Source: Gnetum montanum (Eukaryota; Streptophyta; Gnetopsida; Gnetales; Gnetaceae). Taken from it: DNA of 25,324 nucleotides. Shown here one piece after another: positions 9,531-18,410 of the stretch. The position numbers and the translations under genes were made by a program. Under the pieces are notes generated by a model. That model was not told the origin of the DNA, made no database searches, and saw only the letters and a program-made list of their open reading frames with translations. How positions within the stretch are numbered: the first letter of the stretch is position 1; each line of letters starts with the position of its first letter. Location of the stretch: the NCBI GenBank assembly GCA_015680685.1, contig MNCI01021391.1, forward strand, positions 386,461-411,784. The letters are read 5' to 3'.

Positions 9531-10031
9531 ACTACTATTTTAATAGTGGTGTTAGCATTTGTTTGTCCTATTGGATGAATTTGTTAATCACATGGAGGCA
9601 CTTGAATGTTGTTACCCTTTGTTGCTCTCTTACTTAGATGAAGTGATGGGTTCACTAGGATAATCCATAAGGCTTGAAAGTCATAGTGAAAAAAGGGCAT
9701 TTCCTGTGTTAATGTTTAAAACTACTAGCACCATTATCCATATGTATGTATGCTACAGGTGGCAATTTTTATGATTTCATACAAACATTTGCTGCAAATT
9801 AGCCAACTATCATTTTACATTATTCCTACCACCTTTTACATTTCCACCTACAATTGCCTACTTTCTCTGACTTTGTTTCTCCAAGGACTTATGAAAGCAA
9901 AGAAGAAAACTGGAAACTAAATGATTTCAAGCCAGAGAACTGGAAACTGAATGAAAAATTGATTACCAATGAGTCACCAACAATTCCGACGTTGGTCTGT
10001 TGCAGCATCATTTACGTGGTTTTAATCTACT
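9531..10031. other. Spacer, nothing firm
   Basis: An open plus-strand frame at 9854-10105 contains the short repeat ENWKLND/ENWKLNE but resembles no family I know. I do not call it a gene. Confidence 0.3.
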
Positions 10032-10175
10032 ATTCTGATATCTGCACGAGACTGCCAGAGAGTCTTAGATGCTTTATTCCAAAATCTACAGAATCCTATC
10101 AATGAAGAAAAATTTCTGCATATTTTAGTGGATAATGTGCTGTGGAAAATTCCAACAGTTATGTGCATTTTCTAG
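10032..10175 (+). other. Unrecognised protein-like open stretch
   Basis: A 47-codon frame reads ARDCQRVLDALFQNLQNP and then NEEKFLHILVDNVLWKIP, ending at TAG. The amphipathic, helix-like composition looks more coding than the surrounding sequence, but there is no start codon, a stop lies just upstream, and I cannot name a family. It could be a leftover exon. Low confidence. Confidence 0.2.
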
Positions 10176-10259
10176 ACAAAAACGTTTACGAAAATTTGAG
10201 ACCCAAATCCATATTGATAGTGAATAGCGGGTTGAAGAAGGTATCAAATGATCATCAAC

Positions 10260-10514
10260 CTACATAACAGATTTAACAACATGAGGATCTGACCATAATG
10301 TATATGAATCACAGGTAGCACACAAACATCTTTGTTTTCTAACACCATCTAAAAAAGAAATCAGGTTTTGTCTCTTGATGGAATATTCAACAATTGGCGT
10401 CAATGCCTTACCGAGCAAATCTGTGGCTAGATCCATGACTATTATGAATGGTGGTATACCACTTTGGACTTTGACCATTTGGAAAAATTTATCAAATACA
10501 AATTGACTGAACAT
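10260..10514 (-). other. Unrecognised 84-codon minus-strand open frame
   Basis: It contains SIKRQNLISFLDGVRKQRC and CATCDSYTLWSDPHV with several Cys and Trp residues. No family is recognised and there is no sign of splice structure or promoter. It may be chance or a relic. Confidence 0.2.
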
Positions 10515-10647
10515 TTAATTTGTCAAGTGTGGATAGACCCTGGGCAACAGAAAAAAGTATCAAATCCAATTTGACTCTTACAAGTCATAGAGCAATTAGT
10601 CCATGATCTACTTATATCTTGGGTCTACCTCAACAAACCTAACCAAT

Positions 10648-10745
10648 GATAGGTAGCTCAAGTAGTTAGATCATTGTAACAAACATAGCTAGTGATAATT
10701 AGCTAAAGCAATTAGTGGGCAAGAGGTTTCTAGTTCGAATCACAC
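10648..10745 (+). mobile_element. tRNA-derived SINE-like relic
   Basis: A Pol III type-2 promoter layout is visible: a box A-like TAGCTAAAGCAATTAG (10700-10715) and a box B-like TAGTTCGAATCAC (10731-10743), with spacing usual for tRNA-derived SINEs. A second box A-like segment, GATAGGTAGCTCAAGTAGTTAG (10648-10669), matches 10694-10715 at 16 of 22 bases, 46 bp upstream. No cloverleaf of a real tRNA can be drawn, so it is not a tRNA gene. Confidence 0.4.
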
Positions 10746-11887
10746 TTAAGGTATCATTATACTTCCTAATAATTCTTCTAAATGGTCATTCTTTGAGGTT
10801 CCAAACAAGCCTAAAGCCAAACAGTTTACACATACCCCTTTATGTGAAATGAATGAAATTGTTGAAGCTTGCAATGACATGTTCCTATGATTAGAGTAAC
10901 GTTGTTTCCATTGCAAGTATGTAGTGCTATGAAGCTTGTATATGAATGTGAAAGTGGAGAGAACACTATACGTGCGCAGAGAATAGCCACTTATAATAAG
11001 GGCTTTCATATAACTACCTCATGATAAATGACCGATGTTGTGCCTATTGTATATATTTTAAGAATTGGTATGAATATTTCTATCTATGGTTAAAACAATA
11101 ATTTTTGTTCCAAAAATATAGAATCCATGCCTTGTGATAACCTTTATCCCATCATTTTGATAGCTGATTTTGGTGAAGCAAACTAGAGAGAAATACCAGG
11201 AAAATATAATTTTAAGGGTTTATTAAAAGGAAAAAATAATTCATATGTAAACTTGAACATTTCATCTTCAGGATCAAATCATCAGAACATGTCAATCCTT
11301 TAACTTCCAAATGAAAATTTGGAAGAAAACAATGAACCCCATGTTGAATGTTTTGACAAACAGATATTTTAGATCATATAATATCAATGAACAGCAACAT
11401 CCTTCTTTGATTGATCCCTGAAAGAAGATTTGTTATATAAAAAATTTAAATATAAAACCTATCACTTCATAAAAGAATTGAACCTTCCAGTAATTAAAAT
11501 GCATTAAGGATCTAGCTCTTCATTGAGGAAAATGACAAAAGATAACTCATGTAACTATCCCCATTTTGCTGGGACAAGGCAAAGAAGATTATGAGTAATT
11601 AAAATGAAGGGCCTAATATAATGAAACATATTTTATTTAAAAGGGTAACTTTGCAATGGCTAAAACTGAACTGTGTAATCAAAAATAGTTTACTTCATTT
11701 CAGAATCACTGACTATCAATAAAAGGCTATCTTAATACATATACATACCTTAATACATATACATACTAAAATGCTTAGCCTGAAAAAAGAAGTATTAAGA
11801 AAATGACAACTTTAAATTATTAGAATATTTCACAGAGCAAGGAACGAGCCACTCGTTTGTAATTGTATAAAAAAGAATAGAACATAC
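10746..11887. other. AT-rich spacer with one exact tandem repeat
   Basis: No gene is recognised. CTTAATACATATACATAC occurs twice in tandem (11731-11748 and 11749-11766). On the minus strand this stretch would be downstream of the MPC1 exon, but I could not find the missing last MPC1 exon here. Confidence 0.5.
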
Positions 11888-12023
11888 CCACGAGCAGAAG
11901 CCCAGCATGACAAATGATATAACTGTACAACTTCATTTGAGGCATGACATGCTAAAAGAAGATAGTTGCGAGGTTGAACCATCCAAGCATATCTCATGAA
12001 CAAGCCTGAGTATATACACATTG
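11888..12023 (-). pseudogene. MPC1: MPC1 (mitochondrial pyruvate carrier) exon, isolated
   Basis: Mitochondrial pyruvate carrier 1 is a small inner-membrane protein of about 110 residues that imports pyruvate with an MPC2-type partner. The minus strand encodes [19 protein letters not shown], then [18 protein letters not shown] and CWASARG, which matches the highly conserved core of plant MPC1. The exon is bounded by an acceptor (gaatgtgcag, ending at 12024) and a donor (GTATGTT from 11887), so about 45 residues form one clean 136-bp exon without stops. Changes from the family as I remember it: LSRWAR appears as LSCWAS, and NETVQ as NEVVQ. I cannot find the N-terminal exon (HFWGP...NWG) or the C-terminal exon nearby. 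It could be one exon of a long-intron gene reaching into or past the gap, or a duplicated exon. I typed it as a pseudogene with low commitment; the family call is strong. Confidence 0.8.
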
Positions 12024-12721
12024 CTGCACATTCAGATAAACATAAGAAGCCAAAACAAAGTAGCTATGGTGTCAAAATAACCACCACTAGACATAAGAGT
12101 AATGAATCTGTGAGAACAAGAATCAGTAACACTAAGAATTATTAAAGAAAGACTGATAAGTAAAAGTAAATGAACAAGTAGTCTGTTGCATGAATGTTCC
12201 CATCATTACAGTTAACATTGATCATTTTCTTCTTTACTCAATAAAATCCCTAGCTAATTCTGAAGTATATCCCTTTACAACATATAGTACATAGAACAGA
12301 ATTGTTTTTATTACATCCTAAATCCCAGCGATCTGTAGTCATTAATTTTTTATAAATCTCAGCATAACCCCTTGAGATTAAACTTGTGAAAAATGCAAAT
12401 CACAGGCAACAAAGAAGTTAACACTTGTATATTATGTAGTTTAAAAAATATATCTACAAATAATTAGTACTGCCAAAAATTTCACATCCCATACTCTCAT
12501 TTGGCTTTGAGGGCCATTTCTTACATATTAATAGTTTTTCGCCTTCATTTTAATTATTTCCCCACTTAGTGTTCCACATTGTCAAATGTCAGCTCAAATC
12601 AGTTGGCCTTGTTAGGAGAAGTGTTTTTTGCTTATACACATTTGGATGCTAGACGTGGCAAAGTTGGGCTATTTTGTCTTGTGATGAAGACATGTTTGTG
12701 TATAGAAAAGTATTGGCTGCT
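12024..12721. other. Spacer up to the assembly gap
   Basis: If the MPC1 exon belongs to a gene, this would be intron. Nothing else is recognised. Open frames that enter the gap are produced by the N run. Confidence 0.5.
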
Positions 12722-13552
12722 NNNNNNNNNNNNNNNNNNNNNNNNNNNNNNNNNNNNNNNNNNNNNNNNNNNNNNNNNNNNNNNNNNNNNNNNNNNNNNN
12801 NNNNNNNNNNNNNNNNNNNNNNNNNNNNNNNNNNNNNNNNNNNNNNNNNNNNNNNNNNNNNNNNNNNNNNNNNNNNNNNNNNNNNNNNNNNNNNNNNNNN
12901 NNNNNNNNNNNNNNNNNNNNNNNNNNNNNNNNNNNNNNNNNNNNNNNNNNNNNNNNNNNNNNNNNNNNNNNNNNNNNNNNNNNNNNNNNNNNNNNNNNNN
13001 NNNNNNNNNNNNNNNNNNNNNNNNNNNNNNNNNNNNNNNNNNNNNNNNNNNNNNNNNNNNNNNNNNNNNNNNNNNNNNNNNNNNNNNNNNNNNNNNNNNN
13101 NNNNNNNNNNNNNNNNNNNNNNNNNNNNNNNNNNNNNNNNNNNNNNNNNNNNNNNNNNNNNNNNNNNNNNNNNNNNNNNNNNNNNNNNNNNNNNNNNNNN
13201 NNNNNNNNNNNNNNNNNNNNNNNNNNNNNNNNNNNNNNNNNNNNNNNNNNNNNNNNNNNNNNNNNNNNNNNNNNNNNNNNNNNNNNNNNNNNNNNNNNNN
13301 NNNNNNNNNNNNNNNNNNNNNNNNNNNNNNNNNNNNNNNNNNNNNNNNNNNNNNNNNNNNNNNNNNNNNNNNNNNNNNNNNNNNNNNNNNNNNNNNNNNN
13401 NNNNNNNNNNNNNNNNNNNNNNNNNNNNNNNNNNNNNNNNNNNNNNNNNNNNNNNNNNNNNNNNNNNNNNNNNNNNNNNNNNNNNNNNNNNNNNNNNNNN
13501 NNNNNNNNNNNNNNNNNNNNNNNNNNNNNNNNNNNNNNNNNNNNNNNNNNNN
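12722..13552. other. Assembly gap (831 N)
   Basis: Unsequenced. It could hold further MPC1 exons or the start of the duplicated block; neither can be judged. The length may be an estimate. Confidence 1.
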
Positions 13553-13638
13553 CGTTTTATTAATCATATCAGTAAACCTTTAACCATCAAATCACTTAAC
13601 CTGGAGCAGTAATTGAATCCGGGAGAAGATGATTATAG

Positions 13639-13926
13639 TCATAAAACCCAGGATACAGGGGTAAGACAGCCATTATGGGTAAACCTTAGAAATACAGAGA
13701 GAGCAGGGCTTGCATGTGTGAGAAGGATGATTACAGTCACAAGACGCAGGAGAGCAACAGTGCACCCTGTAAGGGGCGGCGGGGGCCAGCTAGCACTACC
13801 ACTGTAATGGGGGCTAGCACTACCACTGTAACTATAGGTAAACCTGAAACAGAAGATAGCATAGATCCAGAAAAGCCACAACATTGCAGCAACTACTTTG
13901 TTCTTGTGAAAATTTTGTAGCTTCAT
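13639..13926 (-). pseudogene. Small secreted cysteine-rich ORF, copy X (frameshifted)
   Basis: From the ATG at 13926 the minus strand reads MKLQNFHKNKVVAAMLWLFW, then IYAIFCF, a basic start followed by a hydrophobic stretch typical of a signal peptide, and then a SYSGSASPHYSGSASWPPPP linker with an 8-residue duplication. In the original frame the tail is not Cys-rich. In a neighbouring frame it reads HCCSPASCDCNHPSHTCKPC and then SLCISKVYP before a stop, with seven Cys residues. The homologous copy near 21700 has CCYLESCDCNHPSP in frame with its signal peptide, so X carries an indel near 13775-13795. No known peptide family is recognised. The ORF points away from the RLK fragment at 16118. 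Confidence 0.45.
13789..13836 (-). repeat. 24-bp in-frame tandem duplication in copy X
   Basis: Units 13789-13812 and 13813-13836 share GCTAGCACTACCACTGTAA and give the repeated YSGSAS motif on the minus strand. Copy X' has no second unit, so this is a recent change in X. Confidence 0.85.
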
Positions 13927-14062
13927 TGCATTCAGAGGTTGAGGCGGACGATAATTCACGTAATGCGGACAACTGACGTTGCAGTTCTTCTGCACAGTGT
14001 GCTTACGCAAATATCTAAGATCTCTATAAGAAACCCATCCTTTACCTTCTACCGTTTTTGGT

Positions 14063-14071
14063 CCTTTTATA
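14063..14071 (-). promoter_or_regulatory. TATA box candidate for the copy X ORF
   Basis: TATAAAAGG on the minus strand lies about 140 bp upstream of the ATG at 13926, a normal distance for a plant promoter with a short leader. The matching place in X' reads TTCAAAAAA, so the box is lost or never existed there. Confidence 0.4.
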
Positions 14072-14085
14072 CTAAGTTTCTGTAA

Positions 14086-14320
14086 GAAACTTCTCAGAAA
14101 TTGTGTATGGGTTAAAAAGATACGTTACGCGTTTTCTCCACAATTCAAAGTGAACGCATTTTTCAAGATTAGAACCTGTTGTTTTTGTCCTTTGGAAGAA
14201 ACTTCTCAAACATTTTGTGCATGGACCCAGAAAACACGTTACACAATTTTGACTTTCAATGTGAACGCGTTTTCCTGATTTAGAACCCGTAGTTTTCATC
14301 CTTTGGAAGAAACACAAGAA
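14086..14320 (-). repeat. About 112-bp minisatellite upstream of copy X
   Basis: Units beginning GAAACTTCTC start at 14086 and 14198, with a partial third at 14309 (periods 112 and 111 bp). Each contains TTTTGTGCATGG-like, CGTTACGCG-like and GTGAACGCGTTTTCC-like blocks, with a CpG content above the surroundings. The repeats lie just upstream of the minus-strand ORF and recur upstream of X'. The minus-strand frame stays open through both units, but I see no evidence that it is coding. Confidence 0.75.
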
Positions 14321-14329
14321 TTTTCTTGG

Positions 14330-14610
14330 ATAAACTTCTTAAAAATGAATGTAATCAGTTATTTTGAATCAAACCAGATTGTGGTTTACAATATGCAATG
14401 GTACATCCTGAGCTCAGTTCATTTTAATTTTATACTTTAAAAAGAGATTTACGCTTATAATTTTATACTTTAAAAAGAGATTTACAGTTATAGTCAAATA
14501 CATAAGTTAGAACTTCATGGCTTACACAATCAAATTTTGAAAATGTAATATCAGTAACTATGGTAAATCTCATATCATCATGGTCTACAATTTTGATTTG
14601 CAATAGCTCA
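14330..14610. repeat. End of the duplicated block (matches about 22660-22930)
   Basis: Shared landmarks include CTTAAAAATGAATG, TTGAATCAAACCA, TTTAAAAAGAGATT and ATATCATCA...GTCTA in the same order. No gene is seen; this is the diverged flank of the segmental duplication. Confidence 0.65.
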
Positions 14611-15880
14611 CAAGTTGTTAACCATAAAAATAATGTATATGATACTATTTTATAACTTTCATACTTCAAAATGAGCTCACGTGCATCTCACTTATCTGCG
14701 TTAATAAGGGCAATAAATCTGCATCCTTTTTTGCCTACCATGGTTTCATCATGTTAATAGAAATTATAACTTTGTTAAAAAGTCCTTTGAAATGTAGTAA
14801 ATTTACATTATTTACGTTAATGAATGTATGCTATTATTTTACTTATTCAACTAAAATTGTAGAGCTTATTCAGCCCAATTACTTTCCTTGCCAAATGAGT
14901 TTTTACAAATGGTAGTATACAATATCCATTTAAGGATAAAATTTAAAAACAAAAATTTTGCTAACACATTATAATTAATATGTATTATCTCCCCAATATG
15001 TTTTATAGGGGTAAATGGTGTCTCTTCCATAACTCTTAGTTAATATAGATTTCGTTCAATACATATTTCACCATGATCAAAATCAACTTGTGGTCTGCAC
15101 ATGATGAACTTTTCATACCAATTTCAAATTCCTTATTCAAATAATACTAAGAAGAGACTTCTATATGTAAGGATATTTGCTAATTATGATTTTATTTTTC
15201 TGTATAAATTAATTTCAAGGTCTTTATTCAGATAAGACTTGCAAGCAGTGTTTCACCTATTTCTAGGAGACTAGGAATTGGAAAAGTTGGGAGGTATCCT
15301 TAAATATCTTAAGGGATGCCATGGGTTTTTTAAAATGTCATGGGGATGCAACGGGTACATGAGAAAGAATAATTATACATAAGAGATTCAGCTTTCACGG
15401 TATCAAAAGTTATGGATAAATTTGTTATTCTTGAGATATTTTAAACATCTGCAAATCATTTTGACAATATTTTAGAATAAAATAAAAAATTGTTATTGGT
15501 ATCTTATTTGCATTTTGATGCCAAAATATGCTAAACGTTCTACCTGCAGAACATTCGTAGACCAGGGACATTCCAAACATGATTTTTCCCTACTTAATAC
15601 TGCTTACAAAAAACTTTTATGTGTAACGATATTTGCTAATTCCTGTTTTATTTTTCGGTATAAATCCAAAATGGCGTCGATTTTCAAACATCACTTCAAC
15701 TATTACAAAACCCAGCTCATGTGACCTGTTCATATAGGGGGCAAGGTCAAAGAAGTCCGAGTCGAAGCACTGAACATTCTCAGTACGTAATTGTTGCAGC
15801 AGGCTTTGAAGGGGCCCGCTACTTCGTCAATTTCTGTGGCGGAACGTTAAAAATCATAGACGTAAGAAGCAGCTCTCTAT
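14611..15880. other. AT-rich spacer with a diverged direct repeat
   Basis: A segment of about 75 bp recurs at 15133-15208 and about 15590-15665, best seen in GATATTTGCTAATT and TTTATTTTTCKGTATAAAT. The second copy ends in TATAAATCC followed by ATGGCGTCG, but the frame closes after 18 codons. No gene is called. Confidence 0.55.
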
Positions 15881-16120
15881 TTATTTAGACATGAAACCTT
15901 GGTAACACGTGAGGGTAGGTGGAAGCCTTGGATTCCCATCAGCGTAGGTGGCAGCCTCATCCGTTGTCCATAAGACAATCTTCAAAGTTGCACCACAGTC
16001 CAAGACTCTTCCAAGCATCTGATCCATCTCCTCTAGGTCGTTAAATTCAGCAATGCAAGCCAGTGAGGCCAAATATTCTACAACGTTTTGGATAAGTTGG
16101 ACAATCCGATGGTAAACATG
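15881..16120 (-). other. Unrecognised antisense open frame overlapping RLK fragment C
   Basis: The minus strand is open from beyond 16120 to a TAA at 15881-15883, reading QLIQNVVEYLASLACIAEFN, then DLEEMDQMLGRVLDCGATLK and IVLWTTDEAATYADGNPRLP. This looks like real protein. The equivalent antisense frame upstream of copy A reads QLNLNIAECLASLAWNDEFK, so the reading is partly conserved between copies. No ATG is found before the frame runs into the RLK leader, and I cannot name a family. It could be an older gene fragment from which the RLK 5' region was built. Confidence 0.3.
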
Positions 16121-16166
16121 TTGCGTAGAAGTGCTGTATTATGGCATCTAATTTTGGTTGCCATTT
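16050..16166 (+). pseudogene. LRR-RLK 5' fragment, copy C
   Basis: Matches copies A and D from about 70 bp upstream of the start codon (TTAAATTCAGCAATGCAAGCCAGTG) through ATG 16118 and the first half of the signal peptide (MLRRSAVLWHLILVAI), then diverges abruptly near 16166. The LRR, transmembrane and kinase parts are absent. The frame continues into unrelated sequence up to 16528, giving a chimeric 137-codon ORF from ATG 16118. Position relative to block X mirrors copy D relative to X'. Confidence 0.8.
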
Positions 16167-16635
16167 TGGTTTCCATTTCTCCTAATCCCTACACCTTGGG
16201 TCGTCACCAATGTTATATCTCTAGAATCCATATCAGCCATATCACAACTCAGCCAATGGACCTTACATTGAAGCAAGGTATCGATTGTATTGTAATTTAC
16301 TTATCCTTGCTCATATGTGACTATGTTGTGTGTGCATATAGCAATCATACAACAATGGATTGGACCTGGAGGAAACACTTAGGATGGACTAGTGCTCGAA
16401 CAATTGTGCAAGGCACAAGATTGATGGTGCGTGCATGGATGGACAAAGGAAGGCGCAATCTTGGCATCGCAGCAACACGTCTTCTCCTTTCTTTTCTCTC
16501 TCTCTCTTCTCTCTCAGTTGCCAAATAAGCCTGGATGTCAATTGTGTATAGTGTTCACTCTTGTAGTTATGAACACTAATGTTGCCATGTATTGTAATGT
16601 TGATTCGTTCACATTTCACCCCATTCACCATTAGT
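16167..16635. other. Unclassified insertion joined to copy C
   Basis: Replaces the rest of RLK copy C. It holds a strong pyrimidine tract (TTTCTCTCTCTCTCTTCTCTCTCAG, written here as positions about 16490-16519). A TGTTATATCTC start near 16213 resembles an LTR start, but I could not find a matching target duplication. It may be a solo LTR of another family; uncertain. Confidence 0.3.
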
Positions 16636-17485
16636 TGTCATTCAAGTCAATAATCCCATACCTTCCCAATATTTTGTAAGGAACTCGAGTACGAGTTTTC
16701 ATTCAGTCATGGGGGTATGATGAGCCGCAATATCACGTCCTGCCTCATCTTCTATAAATAAGAGGTGGCACCCTTTGTTCAAGGGAGTTAGCCTTAGACC
16801 CTTAGCCAGATTCTTGCAGTTTAGTCATTCCAGAGTTAGAATAATTTCTGTGTGCCCACAATAGCAGTCATAGAGTGAATGGATCTTTATTTGAGCAATT
16901 TGTATCTGAGCACACACATTTGTGTATGGAAATAAAGAGGAACTTTATGATAAACCTTGCAGCATACAAATTAAGCTAATTAGTAATTAATTATTATTGA
17001 ATGCTCAATGCTTTCCTAGTTAATTAATATCTCTCTCAACCTTCGACCCTCTTAGTTAAGTACATTCAGTATGACCGCTTTGAGCATGCGTGTAGCACTT
17101 GGTAACCAAGTAACGATCAGTGTTTGGTAATCCTAGCAGTGTTGCACTGGTTTAGGATGCATACAGAAAGTGGGAACGGATATTGGTGTTAGGAACAATT
17201 AGAAACTAGTTAATGAATAGTTAAGATAAATTAGCCACTTAGTTCTCTCTCCCTCTACTGTATTAGCAGAAGACATAAAAAGACCAAAGTTATAAAAATC
17301 ATATACCTCAAGCTTACTTAACCATACAACTGTGACAATACAAGTAAGTTTGAGAAGACAACGATTGATTAACCCTAAGTGTTCCATTTAGGTGCGTAAG
17401 CACTTAGTCCTTGGAGTATGACCGGATCGTGCGTGAAACGCTCATATTCGTATGGTTGAGTGTAGGGGTACCTCGCCACTCATCA
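16636..17485 (+). mobile_element. LTR 3 of the Ty3-type family (solo or 3' LTR)
   Basis: Same family as LTRs 1 and 2: a U3 with CATGGGGGTATGATGAG, TATA box TATAAATA (16753-16760), AATAAA (16931-16936) preceded by an ACACATTTGTGT stem, U5 hairpin (17307-17319 with 17342-17354), and the 3' end CGCCACTCATCA closing at 17485. No primer site follows (TGTACAAAG), so it is a solo or 3' LTR. The 5' limit is approximate. It lacks the 45-bp U3 repeats of LTR 1 and the GATATC array. Confidence 0.75.
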
Positions 17486-17799
17486 TGTACAAAGATTCTA
17501 TTTTACAAAAATAAAACAAAATATAAAGAAATGATTTTTCAAGTTGAAAGGGTCCATCTTATATAGAATTGATCAACTTTTTGTCCCATATCCCTCTTCC
17601 AATATTACCATAGCTACTATGGACTCTCTACATCAAAATGCAAGAGGAGTCATAACCCCTTAAATAGCAAAAGCTATTATATTTTCCTCTTCATGGAGCA
17701 CAAAGTTTTTGGGGTAAAGTCTCAGGATACAAGCTAAAAAAATATTTTTAATAAAATATTCAAAATGTTTTGAACTTTGAAAATGTCAACAAATTTTTC
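17486..17799. other. Spacer between LTR 3 and the LINE relic
   Basis: AT-rich. It may contain the further-decayed 3' part of the minus-strand LINE, but I could not recognise later RT motifs. Confidence 0.4.
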
Positions 17800-18175
17800 T
17801 TTGAATTATTGTCTGTAATTTCAATAATCACTTCTTCATACAATCTTTGAGTTGTAATGAAATGTGAAGGGAGGCCAATTTTATGCAAGTGCAACCATAG
17901 TTTTGTACAAATCACTGAATCATTTTAGTAGGCATTTTTGCAAACTCTATGTAGTGTCTAAGAATAACTAAATGATCAATAGTGGAGTGATGTTGTTTGC
18001 TTAACATCTTGCCCTAACTTGGTTACTTTTAGCCCAATAATTGATTCTCTTTTCTAGCATTGTGCCCAACAACTTAGCAAAAATATTTCTCACAATAATC
18101 ATTTAATAATCGTTCAAATTATTTTTATCCCCCTTTTTATATAATAAGATAGCTTTAGTAATTTTCCAATGTCAA
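17800..18175 (-). pseudogene. LINE reverse transcriptase relic
   Basis: The minus strand reads WKITKAILLYKKGDKNNLND, then IFAKLLGTMLEKRINYWAKS, and in a shifted frame KQHHSTIDHLVILRHYIEF and LWLHLHKIGLP...LYEEVI. This is the order of plant LINE reverse transcriptases (W+...I.KKGD..NP.NYR.I, AK...LE.+...W, GFR..HST.DH..TLR, LW.RL...G.P). The FVDFKKAFD block with the first catalytic Asp is missing and stops and frameshifts occur. Inactive. It is not clearly the same element as the endonuclease relic at 8600. Confidence 0.75.
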
Positions 18176-18350
18176 TTATATAGAACATATAATCATTGTT
18201 GGTATGGCTTCTATAAGCACCATCATGAAAAACACACTTGTATTCTATGTCCTAATGGGTCAAGGTGATACTCAAACAAAAACGTGTAGACTTTGAAGTT
18301 CATACCTCTAGAGCTTTCTATAAATTAGTCTCCATGGCCATCTCTCATTG

Positions 18351-18410
18351 TGACACATGTGCACTATCAATTTGTAAGATTGTAATATGACACATGTGCA
18401 CTATCAATTT
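18351..18410 (+). repeat. 23-bp exact direct repeat
   Basis: TGACACATGTGCACTATCAATTT occurs at 18351-18373 and 18388-18410 (given here by position; period 37 bp). It contains the palindrome ACATGTGCAC/ACATGT. No known family. Confidence 0.9.

Noticed and set aside
10700-10743. A tRNA gene
   Set aside because: Box A and box B are present, but no acceptor stem or cloverleaf pairing can be formed; a SINE relic fits better.
12579-13612. Long open frames of about 310-330 codons on both strands
   Set aside because: They are created by the 831-base run of N, which contains no stop codons. Only short, unrecognised ends are real sequence.
16213-16635. A solo copia-type LTR starting TGTTATATC
   Set aside because: No matching target-site duplication or clear CA end was found, so only an unclassified insertion is recorded.
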